DNA of 64,000 bases from Baylisascaris procyonis (Eukaryota > Nematoda > Chromadorea > Rhabditida > Ascarididae), in the NCBI GenBank assembly GCA_037389465.1, contig JAZARR010000185.1:434001-498000 (forward strand), given 5' to 3'. The position numbers were made by a program, and so were the translations under genes. The notes beneath the pieces were generated by a model. That model was not told the DNA's origin and searched no databases. It worked only from the letters and a program-made list of their open reading frames with translations. This document shows, one piece after another, positions 12,501 through 24,100 of this stretch. Numbering within the stretch: position 1 is the first letter of the stretch; each line of letters begins with the position of its first letter.

Positions 12501-15500
12501 TTTTGAAAAGCTGTTCCGATGCAACCGTAAACGATATTATATAAAAGAAACAGCTATGCAACCACCAACATGGCATGATTCAAGCTGCTTATGCAGTTCT
12601 TTGAATACAGAGATATTCGAGTTTTTTTTTTTTTTAGTTCTTGGTCGCATTCGACGACAGCCACGTCGGCTGACCGCCTGTCGATTATTACGGACGGTAG
12701 AGTGAATATACCGCTATCGGCCCAGCAGTTGCTTTCTTGCAATCAACATCGTCAACGCGGCTGCGAGGGTGGCTATCTGGATCGCGCCTGGTGGTATATT
12801 AGAAAACTCGGGTTCCTTACTCCCGTCTAAGTTTATTCGTTGAGGAATCCCTAAACACTAATTTCTCGACATAATCTTCGTGCTGAGTGCATAGTGAAAA
12901 GATGAAATCATAGAAACTCGAATCATAGAGTTGGAAAATTAAAACACGGTTCAGATTTGCGGTGTGATTGGATCTAAGCATCGGAATTTAGTCCGTTCAA
13001 CAACGTGAACTCCTCTCAAATACATCATGATGGGTGGAAATACTTCATGGCACACTTGTTCTTTTCTCTTTTTAGCAGTTCATCCTTGTTCAAGCTGCAT
13101 TTAATGGTCGTTCGGTGAATGAACACTTTATAAATATCACCTAAATCTATAGAAATATTGAGCTTGTCATGTGCTGCAAGATGAATGCTTGCTGAGAGTG
13201 GTAACTTCATATAGAAATTTCCATTCAGAGTTGTTAGCGAACTATGTTACCCATACGAGAGTGGTGCAACACAACAGCCAGGCGAATGCCGTATTCCCAA
13301 ATCTGCTTACCGCACAGGAGCACATATCGAGTGCCCTAGTGGAGCTGCGGATCCTAGCGTTTACAGGATGACACCTCCCTATAGGTTAGTTTTAACTGCT
13401 TGAAATATGATTGCGTTATTGTTTGTCCTCGCATCATGCGACCATATGTCAGGTAAATACACCTGACACATGACAGTTCACACACCTACTGCGAATTCAT
13501 CCTTCGCATCCCATATACGGCAATTATTCGCATGTGATAAAACATAAAAGTGATTAGGTTTCTCTTCCCAATTCACCTGCTGCTTCTGATCTCTGAGATT
13601 CTCTTCTTATTGAAATTCTGCGGCTCGAGGAAAGAAATTTTTCTGCAAGACGCGCAGCTATCATATCGAACAGCCACTGTCCCTTCACTTTCGAAAGAAT
13701 GAGTGAATGTTGAAGAGTCGAAATTAGTCTACGTCTTAGAGAGTTAAATTTTTGTTGCATGTGTATTAAAATGCAATTCGGCAAACATCAGACAAAAAAG
13801 TACCACTCAGCGTATCTAACTAACAGAGGAACCATGTGTGATGGAATTTAGCAACATATCTTGACGACATCATTTGTGGCTACTGGTAAATTACGGTGGC
13901 TTCGGAAATCGTCGAAAATGCGTCCCTCTTCTTCACAGAAAATGCGCTGTGTACCGTGCGGTGCTGCCTGAAGACAATACAGCCAAACAACGGGGCTTTC
14001 GTTGGAAGCAATATGCCAAGCGAATCCTAGAGAAAAAAAGTTGGAGAATAAAATTTCGCATCAAATTACATCCACTCTTGAGACATCGCCACGACGATCA
14101 AAGCAAAGCATTAGTTGCATAGATATGCGAAAACAAGGTTTCGGTAGGGGATAGATGCAGCCGGCGTAGAGCAGGATCTCGCATCACACTGAATTCATAG
14201 CCATGAAGTGTCCCGAGTTCCTGTGGCGCCACCACGATGAATCCGGTTAAAGTCCACGGTCGAACGGATATACTAAAACAAGGTTATTAATTTATCAGAC
14301 GGCCCCACTCAAAGCCAAAGAACGATAAAAAAAATGCTTCTCTTAAACAGATTGCCATATGCGATGACTGTCAAAATGCATCTGGACTAAGACAAGACTG
14401 CGAGTATTTTGAGTTTAGAGTGGATGCGTCAGGAGAACGATGCTGTAATGTGACGGAGGAGCTGGGTTCTGTCAGTATAAATCCCTGTCAGGAAGAACTT
14501 GCAAAGTCAACCAAACGACATGCGTCCTTGCAGAGTCGGGAACTATGAAAAGTGCAGTAATGATATGTCACAAGGGACTCCACCACGGATCAATTTAAAA
14601 GGGGAGAGAGTACTAATCGTCAGAATCGGTGGGGATTCTATTGACCGAGAAGCTCCAAGAGTGCATTATTATGGCCTACTCATTAAGGCAGCTCCGAACT
14701 AGCTGTTGATAAGGATATACTCACCGTCGCATAGAGCATTTCCCAACATTTCCCAACAAAATTTCAAAAATGACATGTCAATGTCCTCATGAAGTAATGC
14801 AAGGAGGAAAGTATGTCATTTTGCAACAATCTGATCAAATTTTTCTTGCCTTCTTCATGTTTATGCTCGCAGGGTGCCTAGCAGCGACTTTGTGCTTATG
14901 CGCATGCACGCGCGTGAGTCAGACTTCTCGCAACCCATTGAAGCTGAGTTACGGTACCTGAGGGTATTGTAGGATGAGAATGACACCAACCGTCAACCAA
15001 TTCGAACAGTTACAGGCACATAGGTCATCCACATTTTATTTATAATTCACTTCTAATCGCATCTCAGTTTACAAATGATCATGGGAAAAAAGAAAAGAGT
15101 CCTCTACAAAAAAGCAGTCGGTTCCAAAAGGAACTAGAAGCATCAGTGCATTGGTTTCACAGTTTATGAAAATGGCTGAGATTATGACCGAAGCTGCAGA
15201 AGTCAATATTATGCCAACTCTTTTAGCACTTATTTCCATTCATTAAATGAACAAGTCGTTTCAAAGTTTGAAGGCTCGTTCCGGAAAAAATTCCCTTTGA
15301 AGTACAACCTTTATTCCATGGGCTTATTCTAAACAGCCTAAATAATAGAGGTAATTGATGCTAACTCTAAGCTTTTGAGAGACATGGACGAAATCACGCA
15401 CCATTTATTTTTACAGATTATCAAGCAGAGAGCAGGATATTATGACCGAAATTATAACAAACGGACCAGTCCAGGCGACGTTTCTTGTCTATGAGGACTT

Positions 15501-15519
15501 CTTCATGTACAGGTGGGTC

Positions 15520-15588
<69 letters not shown>

Positions 15589-18113
15589 CTCACAGCGATT
15601 TTATTTCAATGAACACAGCATTCATTATGAATACATGTCTCTTCATATCGCTTCCGCCTGCTCTGACCCAATGCCTCTCTGGTCCAATTGGTTTCTGTGT
15701 TCTTTAGGTCGGCATCTCCTTCTTACAGGTCGGTCGCGTGAAGGTTAGGGCCTAGGCTCGTCTCCTGCCCATCGGATGCTGACGAGCCGATTCACCGTCG
15801 CTCCTCCTATGACTGTCGGGACTTGTTCCGCCACACTTGTCCCGATGAGGGTGTTGGATGGGGTGGCTCGGCTGAGTGGAGCCAACACTCTGGTCGGAGC
15901 TTCACAACCGACCGCTCAGTAGACAAGGCAAAACGATGAATCAGCGATTACACATTTGAATTATGAACGCATTTGCAGTGGTGGCGTCTACCAACATATC
16001 GATGTGAGCGAAGACAAGGAGGAAGAACATAAAGTTCAAGGCTATCACTCTGTACGAATTATCGGGTAATCTTTTTCAGCTTTCATGCCTATTCTAAATA
16101 CTTTTACATGCTTGCATTGGAAAACACATTTCAATATTGAGCCGCCTATACGCATGCATCTACCTATATGCAACTAACTCAATATATTTACTTCTCAAGA
16201 ATGAAACCCAAATTTTAAAATTTATCGTAATCGGCCGATCATTTAATAACTTCATAATAAAGAAACTAGGAGTCAATGACTTTCAAAAATTAGCTATGTT
16301 GCTTGCCACCTCATCTACTGGAGGTGCAACACCTCAAAGATATCAGTGGAGGTGTTGTAGTAGCATAGCATTGATAATATAAACTCGCTGGACTCATACG
16401 ACTTTTTATTATTCATTTTGTAAAGAAATAGTATACAATTCTTATACGATATATTCTTGTTGATTCGAAAATAAGCGTGAATTTCATCTGCACCCACAAT
16501 CGGCAGCTGCTCATTTGTGGTGTCAATATCGTTGTTATATTCATAAATGCGAAATGCAAACTGCATTAACGCTTCTTCATCAATCCCTTTAAATATGTTG
16601 TCTATACTCCGATATCATCTTATTTCAAACATCCGCAACTAAATCGATATTTACGCCAAATGTTGTTTTAGCTAACAGGCAACATGGAATGCGAAATATC
16701 AAAAACAATTACGAAAAAAAGCAAAGCAATCTTATGTTTTCTGTTGCTTATCTTATATTGCCTGATCGATATGAATTCCTGCACTTATTCAATGAAAGTA
16801 TCTAAAATCATTCTTTTCCATAAAAAACGACCTAGAAATGACTCAGTGATCTTAAAGTTCGTTTCCTTATGAGAAGCACGAATATGCACTTCAGCAGTTA
16901 GTTTAGGCACAAGTTCACATTCAGGTTGAAGCGATGTATATCGAAAAAGGAATCTCAAGTTCACAATTGGGTAATTAAAACAGTTAAACGCATAGAAAAA
17001 TTAGAACGTGACGGAACTCGAAGTGCAAACAAGCATCGTTCACGACAAATACCCTCATTGTTTAGAAATAGGTTTATATCGACTTCACTTTGTAAAATTC
17101 ATCCGTTCCAATTTACCAGGGCCAAAGCAAGTGTTAATCGTAATAATGAAATTTATTATGGGATTATTTTTATCTGGTTCCGCAAAGAATGCAAATTTTG
17201 GGGTACAAGAATTATAGTGATTTTCCTATGAATTCTCACCTATTACATGTTTAGACAAAAAGTAGTTGTTGATCACGAAATTGATTTTTGTTAATTTCTC
17301 AGTGGACAAAGCTAGCCAAACGGTCGCCACTCATTGCCGATCATCGTCGCTTTCCGGTGCTTACTGGTAGCCTTTCCATTTGGGAAGCGCTCAACCATCG
17401 ATCCTTTACTCTTTACGGTAGTCGCTGTGTCAAAGCCAAGACGGATGCCATCCTGTACTATTCAGTATAGCCACTGAACCTAAAAGATCTCCCCAAACCG
17501 CTTGTTGACTGCAATCGGTATTGCTCGAATGACCAAAATCGCTGAAATTGTTGTCGAGTTTAATGCGCAAATCAAACAACAGAAATATTCAAATCCCGAT
17601 TCTACAGGCCAGCGATATATTTCCCACTTTTGAGCAATGGAATGGGGGAACTTTGAAACATAGTCGTTTTTTTAGGACAACAAATTCATTTATTTAGCTC
17701 GAACAAAGTTAGGGGCCAAAAATCCTTCATTTTGACGCTATTTCCTGACCTGTTCTGCTGTTCCCCACATCCACTTGCAGGCACTCTTGTGCAGGCACAC
17801 TGTCGTTAAACTTAGCAAACGAAACGCTTAGAAAAAATGAGCCAAAAAAGCTTTTAACTGAAACCTCCGCTATTTCTTAAACAATTAAAAATTTTTCAGC
17901 TGGGGTGAGGACTACAGCACAGGTCCACAGGTGAAATATTGGCTGGCTGCTAATTCATGGGGAAGCGAATGGGGAGAAGATGGTCTATTTCGTATTCTAC
18001 GTGGCGAGAATCATTGCGAAATAGAGTCGTTCGTCATCGGTGCATGGGGTAAAGGTGCAAAGAAACGACGATTTAAAGTGCAGAAACTGCAAAGACGTTT
18101 GAGAAAGTTGTAA
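481..18113 (+). CDS. TINAG-like secreted inactive papain-fold protein, 5' end outside window
   Basis: Eight spliced exons encode the last 340 residues of a tubulointerstitial nephritis antigen-like protein, the family of C. elegans F26E4.3. In order they show a cysteine-containing segment ([13 protein letters not shown]), the family hallmark [20 protein letters not shown], the NMNEI propeptide-end motif, then a papain fold with [29 protein letters not shown] and [11 protein letters not shown]. The catalytic Cys is Ser, so it should not be proteolytic; the His and Asn positions are kept. Family members are secreted matrix or basement-membrane proteins. The C-terminus is very basic ([20 protein letters not shown]). 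All seven introns have consistent phase: six are phase 2 and one is phase 0. The signal peptide and N-terminal Cys-rich exons must lie upstream of base 1. Introns 1-3 are 3.4, 2.9 and 5.6 kb, and introns 3 and 5 host exons of an opposite-strand gene. Family identity is sure; the function is inferred from relatives. Confidence 0.95.
3981..4077 (+). CDS. TINAG-like exon: [13 protein letters not shown] hallmark
   Basis: Acceptor is tttctatcag and donor is gtaagt. It encodes [20 protein letters not shown] followed by [12 protein letters not shown], the pre-protease motif that separates TINAG-like proteins from ordinary cathepsins B. Phase 2 in, phase 0 out. Confidence 0.95.
6971..7080 (+). CDS. 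TINAG-like exon: start of papain fold
   Basis: Acceptor is tttttttgcag and donor is gttagc. It encodes [17 protein letters not shown] and VRDQGDCA, which align with the mature start and the Gln19 region of papain-like enzymes. It ends in phase 2 inside the Ser codon that starts the next exon. Confidence 0.95.
7750..7755 (-). terminator. Poly(A) signal for the - strand tail exons
   Basis: AATAAA on the - strand (TTTATT on +), about 95 bases downstream of the TAG at 7848, supports transcript termination here. Confidence 0.55.
7848..8058 (-). CDS. Terminal - strand tail exon
   Basis: Joined to the 8.5 kb exon by a 53-base intron (gtaagc to tgttgtgag). It starts [20 protein letters not shown] and carries [17 protein letters not shown] and [15 protein letters not shown] before TAG. 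A poly(A) hexamer follows about 95 bases after the stop. Together these make a convincing gene 3' end. Confidence 0.65.
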
Positions 18114-21100
18114 AATAGAGTTCCTCCTTTAATTTTCACACTGCCAATTTCCGAATTATTGTAATGAATCGATATGTGATGAGAAGTAAAACTAAAAACT
18201 TTTAAATATTGCACTCAGAATGTATGCATATTCTTGTTTAAATCGGAACGTATGCGAATCCAAGGTCACATCAACATTTGAAGCATTTTAATTGCTCTTC
18301 TCAAGCAGGAATAAAATATCTGCAAATCGGAAATCACTTTAGACGATGAGGGACAGGTAAGTAAAGTCTAAATTGTATATCACAAGATAAAACCTCATGC
18401 GCTGATAACCTCGTTGTGTTCAAATGATGCGCATAGTGTGAGGCAGTGATCTTCTAGTTTATCATTTGTTCATGTTCTAAGAAAGGATGAAATCATGAAA
18501 AAAAGACAGTTCATGAGGTTTTATTGAAGGAAAATAGCCTCTCTATATTTCTTGTATTAGTTGCTCGTAATAATGACACTGAAACTTGCAGGTAAACTTT
18601 GCTCAGAAATCAAGCGAGTATGACCTGAAAACGAACTCCTTCGTTTACGATCTATACTGCCCACCATCCAATAGAAAAATGTTTTTCTACCTTGTACATT
18701 TGGAGAACTGATCGCTTACCTTTGCAACGCAAAAGCGGATATTTTCTCAGCTAGTTTGGCAAAATTTTCTACCTTTCTTGTCCGCCACTATGAAAACGCT
18801 CCATCTTTTGAGCGGATGTCCTGCAGTGGTGTCAACGAAGATCAACACCCTTACGAAATATTCACTTCCCACACATGAAATTATGGGGAGATATGAGCAT
18901 TCCGAAGACAGCATTGTCGTTTTCCTATTTTTACCTATTTGTATGCCGCATTACTGCTACGAGTATTTCCACATTTCATAGTGGCAAACATCAGCGGCAT
19001 ATTCCTTATAAAGGTAGGCCTAGACGATGTGAGAAAATCACTTCGATAAACATATCTGGGCAGAGCTCATAGCAGGCTTTCTTATGAGATTGACCCGCTG
19101 ATCTCTTAAAGCATAAACGCTTGTGGAGATCCAGACAATTTGCAACTGGATATCTGAAGTTGGAAGGGGATATCCATTCCTTATCGCAAAGGAGTGGGAT
19201 ATCCATTTCTTCTCGCTCCCTTATTTCTCACACAGAACTCTAAATTCACAAGTTTCGTGCTAGCATGGAACATCCAAATGTATTGGTTTCGTACCTTTTC
19301 CATCATAATTATTGCGTTACTCTCTATCAGTGCAAATTCTCCTGATGAAATCCCTTCAGATATTTGACCTATTTCAAATGAATCGTTTTAATCAAATCAG
19401 CCACATTCTGGCAACATCGACCGAATCGGTGGTCCGTATGTGGACTTCCGGTTCCTCATATCAAATCAAATTACAGCTTCTTTGAGTTTCCCTTTTCACG
19501 CTTGTGTAAGGACGACTATCGTCCCGAAGGGAATAGGTGGCTCTCGTGGAGAACTCAATGAGCAAAGGAAGAAAGTGGTGCAATTCGTTGATTGGTGCCA
19601 ATTTTGAAGCTGCAAAATGAGCGATGTGATGCGTCCAGAGGAATCGCTTCATGTTTTACCGATCATTGCCCTCTGACATTGGTTTGAACGACAGATTGCC
19701 GTTTCACCCTTCATTGCTGTTTTACTGTCAGAGTTTTACTGCCAAAATACTTCCATGAAAGGTTTTAAAACTCTCTCATCATCGTGATATTCGTGTGTCA
19801 AGCAGAGCATAGGGTGAAACCCCGGACTTTACTTCTGCCAGCCAGAATTTCAACTTATTTCTAAACGGCCAGTCTTTTCAGATTTTGTTACTCTGATCTG
19901 AGAAGAGTTGCACCGATATCGTTCCAAAACACAGCAGCATTAAGCATGAGTCGTTCATATTGATGAAGGTTAATGATTTCGCAGTGTGAACAATGAGTCC
20001 GTGAGCATATGAGAATATATTTGATAGCATCGTTAAATAACCCATACCGGCAGGCTGGTTTCGTCATCTTTGCTCTTATCCGCTCAGCTGCAATCCTCTG
20101 AGCATATAAATTTTCATGCTGAATCACATATCAATAAATGACTCACTTTTTATAACTAAACCATCACGTAAATTCAAGCTTGCATATCATACATACCCTG
20201 TCCAATAAGTAACGCCGACCTAATCCTTGCAGAACTATAAAAGCGATCAAAACCTTTGCAGTTCGTAACTCAAGATCCTTACTCCGTATTGTATAGGAAC
20301 ATCGGGGAAGTTTGATTACATTCCTACGCACCTGGAAATGACGCTTCCAGTCCGGCGCTGTTGTTTTCTCTCATGAAACGTGTTCTCCTCGTCGTTCTCT
20401 ATTTCTGTGAGATATGTAAATAGTTTTCTGCAATTTTCGACAGCAAGTAATTTAATGCAAAAAATTAAGTGAAGAGCAACGTAAGAAGAGTTGAGGATGC
20501 CAATATTCAGGCTCAAACTCGTACTGATTGATGTGGCTCGAGCTGCAGCTTATAAGTCGACAGAAACACATTGTGTGGCGCTGATTCAACCGTTAAGTCA
20601 CTTCGTTCCTCTTCTTCCACTCGCCGTACCTGAACATTTAATGTTCAATGCTTTGCAAATGCTTCACTTGATCTGCATGCAGATCTTAATTGCATCGTAG
20701 GTAAATATAGCAGCCAGCAGTGTGACGATAAGTCATCGTAACCATACAATTGATTGCCTCGTACAGTTTCCTGGGAGTGCTTACTCCATATCATGAAACC
20801 TTAATGTCAAGCGCAGAGTGGCGGGCACTTACGATCTGATAATGAGTGATATAGTAGAGTCCTTCTTATATTGTATAACACTTCCTATCTATTGAGGTGA
20901 AAGACATCACACGAAAAATCAAATGACAAGATGAGCCATTAAGCCTGCAACGATAAAACATAACAAACAGAATTTCTCTTATATTCCTGTATCGTCGAAG
21001 TTTAGTATCACTAGCTTTTCCATAGTTTACGTTACTATTGACAAGTGAAAAGTGATACTCCTTCTGTTTATATACAAATATAAATATAAATATAAATATA

Positions 21101-24100
21101 AATATAAATATAAATATAGATAAATAAATAAATAAATAAATATATATATATATATATCCTATTAAAGAAATACTATCTTTAATGTATATTCACTTCTTTA
21201 ATACTCGCACTGTATTATTTTCGTCACACCTATGTTTCTGAAGCATCAGTACCACGAATGTACCTATGCGTTATTGCAGATGCCACATCTTTCTCCCCAC
21301 ATAATTCTTCCGTTGTATACGTATCGCTGAAGTGAATTGTAATGCTTTTTTTCTTTTTTTTTGAGAGAGAGAACAGAAACGTACCACTTTTTGCTCAGGC
21401 ATTAGCTGTAAATATCTGATATATTATTATGATTTGCAAAACGAGGTCCTTCCTATTCTATTGACTTTTATTCTTTAAACAACATCCTTTGCATCTTGTG
21501 TATGCCGTTAGAGAATCCAAATGCATAGCAAAATAAACAACTCCGAGACAAGCATCAGCATTAGTTCTTCGATGAAATACCTTCGACATGCCACAGAATT
21601 AGAAATGTGCACTACCGTTCCTATATCTCGTATCTCGGACAATTGGATTTTTGCACAGATTAATCATGCATGGCGATTGCCTATGTTAAAGATAATTACC
21701 TATGAAACAATCATACCTGCACGCAAATTGTTTTACGCTACGACTAGCTATGCCCGTCATACTTATGCAAAGACACATTCAATATATTAGAGCTAGAGTT
21801 GATAATCCCATGGTAGCAAAGCGCAAATTTCGAGTCGCATTGCTAGTACGCGCCGGTGCTCTAGGCAAACGACCCACAGCACATTATTTAAAGGCTATAC
21901 GACTATCTATCTCTACGGGACATATGATTGAGCGGTTTACATATAGTACGCAGCAAGCAGAGCAATTGTGCAAATATGCTGAACTGCAATTTTCCCAACT
22001 GAAAGTTAAACAAAGCTTATTTGGAAGCATCAAAGAAAAGGAGGGAAGGTGAGGGATGCCTATAAAACCACATGATTGTTGAAAGGACTCGAGACTGCGT
22101 CAAGTGAAGCGATAGGACAAAACAGATGCGCCTACTGATGCACGCGCAAAATCCTACCTGACGAAATAAGTCTAGGAGCGAATATAGGAGAAAACAAAAG
22201 ATACAAACAAATCAGAATTACGATGTTATTCTACAGCAAGAAAACGCCGAAAATCAGCATGTCGAACACATCGAAGACTACGACGCCATCAAATAAGATA
22301 AATGTATGACCAAACTCCTGTATAAGATCTAAAATCGAAAGGTTCTCCAACATTGTGAGGATATTTACGCATACAACCGAAAACAGCATAATTCAATCAA
22401 CTTCCAAGGTTTGTGAACATAAAATTGCAATTAAGAAGAGATATGATTCTGCTAAATGAGGCATTTTATACAACACCACGTATTCAGTGCTGAAATGAAC
22501 GATTTTATATTGTCGATTGCACAAAACGCCCACAGAATTCAGTGCCAATTCTGAAAGAACATCGATTCAAGCAAGATGCAAGATTGAAGAGACGTTAGTG
22601 TATTAGTTGATGTGAGCTCAGTTTAGAAATCAAATCTTCGGACCGAATTTCAAACGGTTATAAGATATTTGATTACTGCATTAATCTCATGTTACTCGTT
22701 TTGCATTACAAAATGAAAAGCACACAAAATTTAATAAAATAGCTGATAGTGCATAATTCCTCTTACAAAAATCAAGAAACTGAAAAGATGTTATTGCTAT
22801 CATATATGGTGAGAAACATCGATAAGTTGTCAACTGCCGCATGCTAAGGCACACGATCCTTGACTTACTTGCTCAGATGTGTTAAAGCGATTCTCCAGTA
22901 GATCGATACTCTACCTGATAAAAATCATTGGTTCAGTTGAATAGCGAGTGAAAATATTTGGATGAGCAACCAGCACATAAAAAATAGGGTAACAGTAAAT
23001 CGTTGGGCTAAATTCTCTGATAAAAGTTGGAAATGATGGAACCTGAAGTGAAGTTCTATCGAGTCAGTTTACAGTATGTGAGAAGACTATAGATTCATTT
23101 GAACGGCCTAAACGAAAACTAGCAGATAACAGTTCAGGCCTCCTTTCTTCATCTGCAGAGAACCTAAGAACTAGCGGAAAGCAATCAAAATAGACAAAGC
23201 TCGGCAATTTTCTCAGCAAGTTGCTTTATAGACCTCAAAATCTCCGGCTTCTTTCTTACCTTTCATTTTATGCTAACTGGCTACTAATGTCCTGCGGATT
23301 GCGTGATCGAGAAGTATTTTCTTAGCGAAGTTAGCTACTTGATTCTGATGAACTTCATTGAACCTAGCGTAAACATCGGGATGACTCACAACTACCCATC
23401 ACTAGCCATGAGTAAATAGTTAAAATAAATGGGAGAGGAGGGAGCAAAACATCAGAGGAACTAATTGTCAGTTTCCAATCCATTGAAGCAGCACTGACTG
23501 AAGAGGGCTGAGAATAGTCACTGAGAAGTGGACAGCAAACTAGCAATATCATGCATCAGTCGAGCAATGCAAGGCAGAGAATGAACTGTCGCAATAAAAG
23601 TGCTTGAAGTTGGGGAAATGGCACCTAAGACAGTCCACAAGTGATCCAGCAAATGAATAAAGCTTGTAAGATTAATCAACGAGTTCACCCTTTGTCATTA
23701 GGTAGGCAGAACATTACCACGTTCTTCCTATACGACGCACGATTATGTAGAAATTTTTAAATTTTGACCGGTGTATTATAAGGCATATCGCTTGTTGAAA
23801 ATATTAGCATCCGACGGGGTCACTAAGAAGAAAAATGTTAAAAAAGGGAAGGCCACATCAATGATCTTGACGATCCACGCAATGGATCTTACTTTGAATG
23901 CGATAAAGTCCCTAACAGAAGGTTGATTAAGTGGCTGAAAAAAAACTAATCAACGTTTATGCTTTGGTATGCATAAAAATTGCAAAAGCACCATAAGATG
24001 ACTCCAAAGAATTGTCAGGGATGAGCACCAACCTGCAAGTAAATATCTATCCCGAAACTCCGCATTAGCCTTACCTTCGAATGATGGACTTCGTTGCTTA

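Noticed and set aside
15485..15748. Tyr/Ile repeat proteins
   Set aside because: Artefact of translating the TA microsatellite.
23070..23180. - strand exon-like stretch ([20 protein letters not shown]) as a receptor tail exon
   Set aside because: The coding look is good, but neither acceptor gives the phase 0 entry that the 26.2 kb exon requires. It would need another exon in between.
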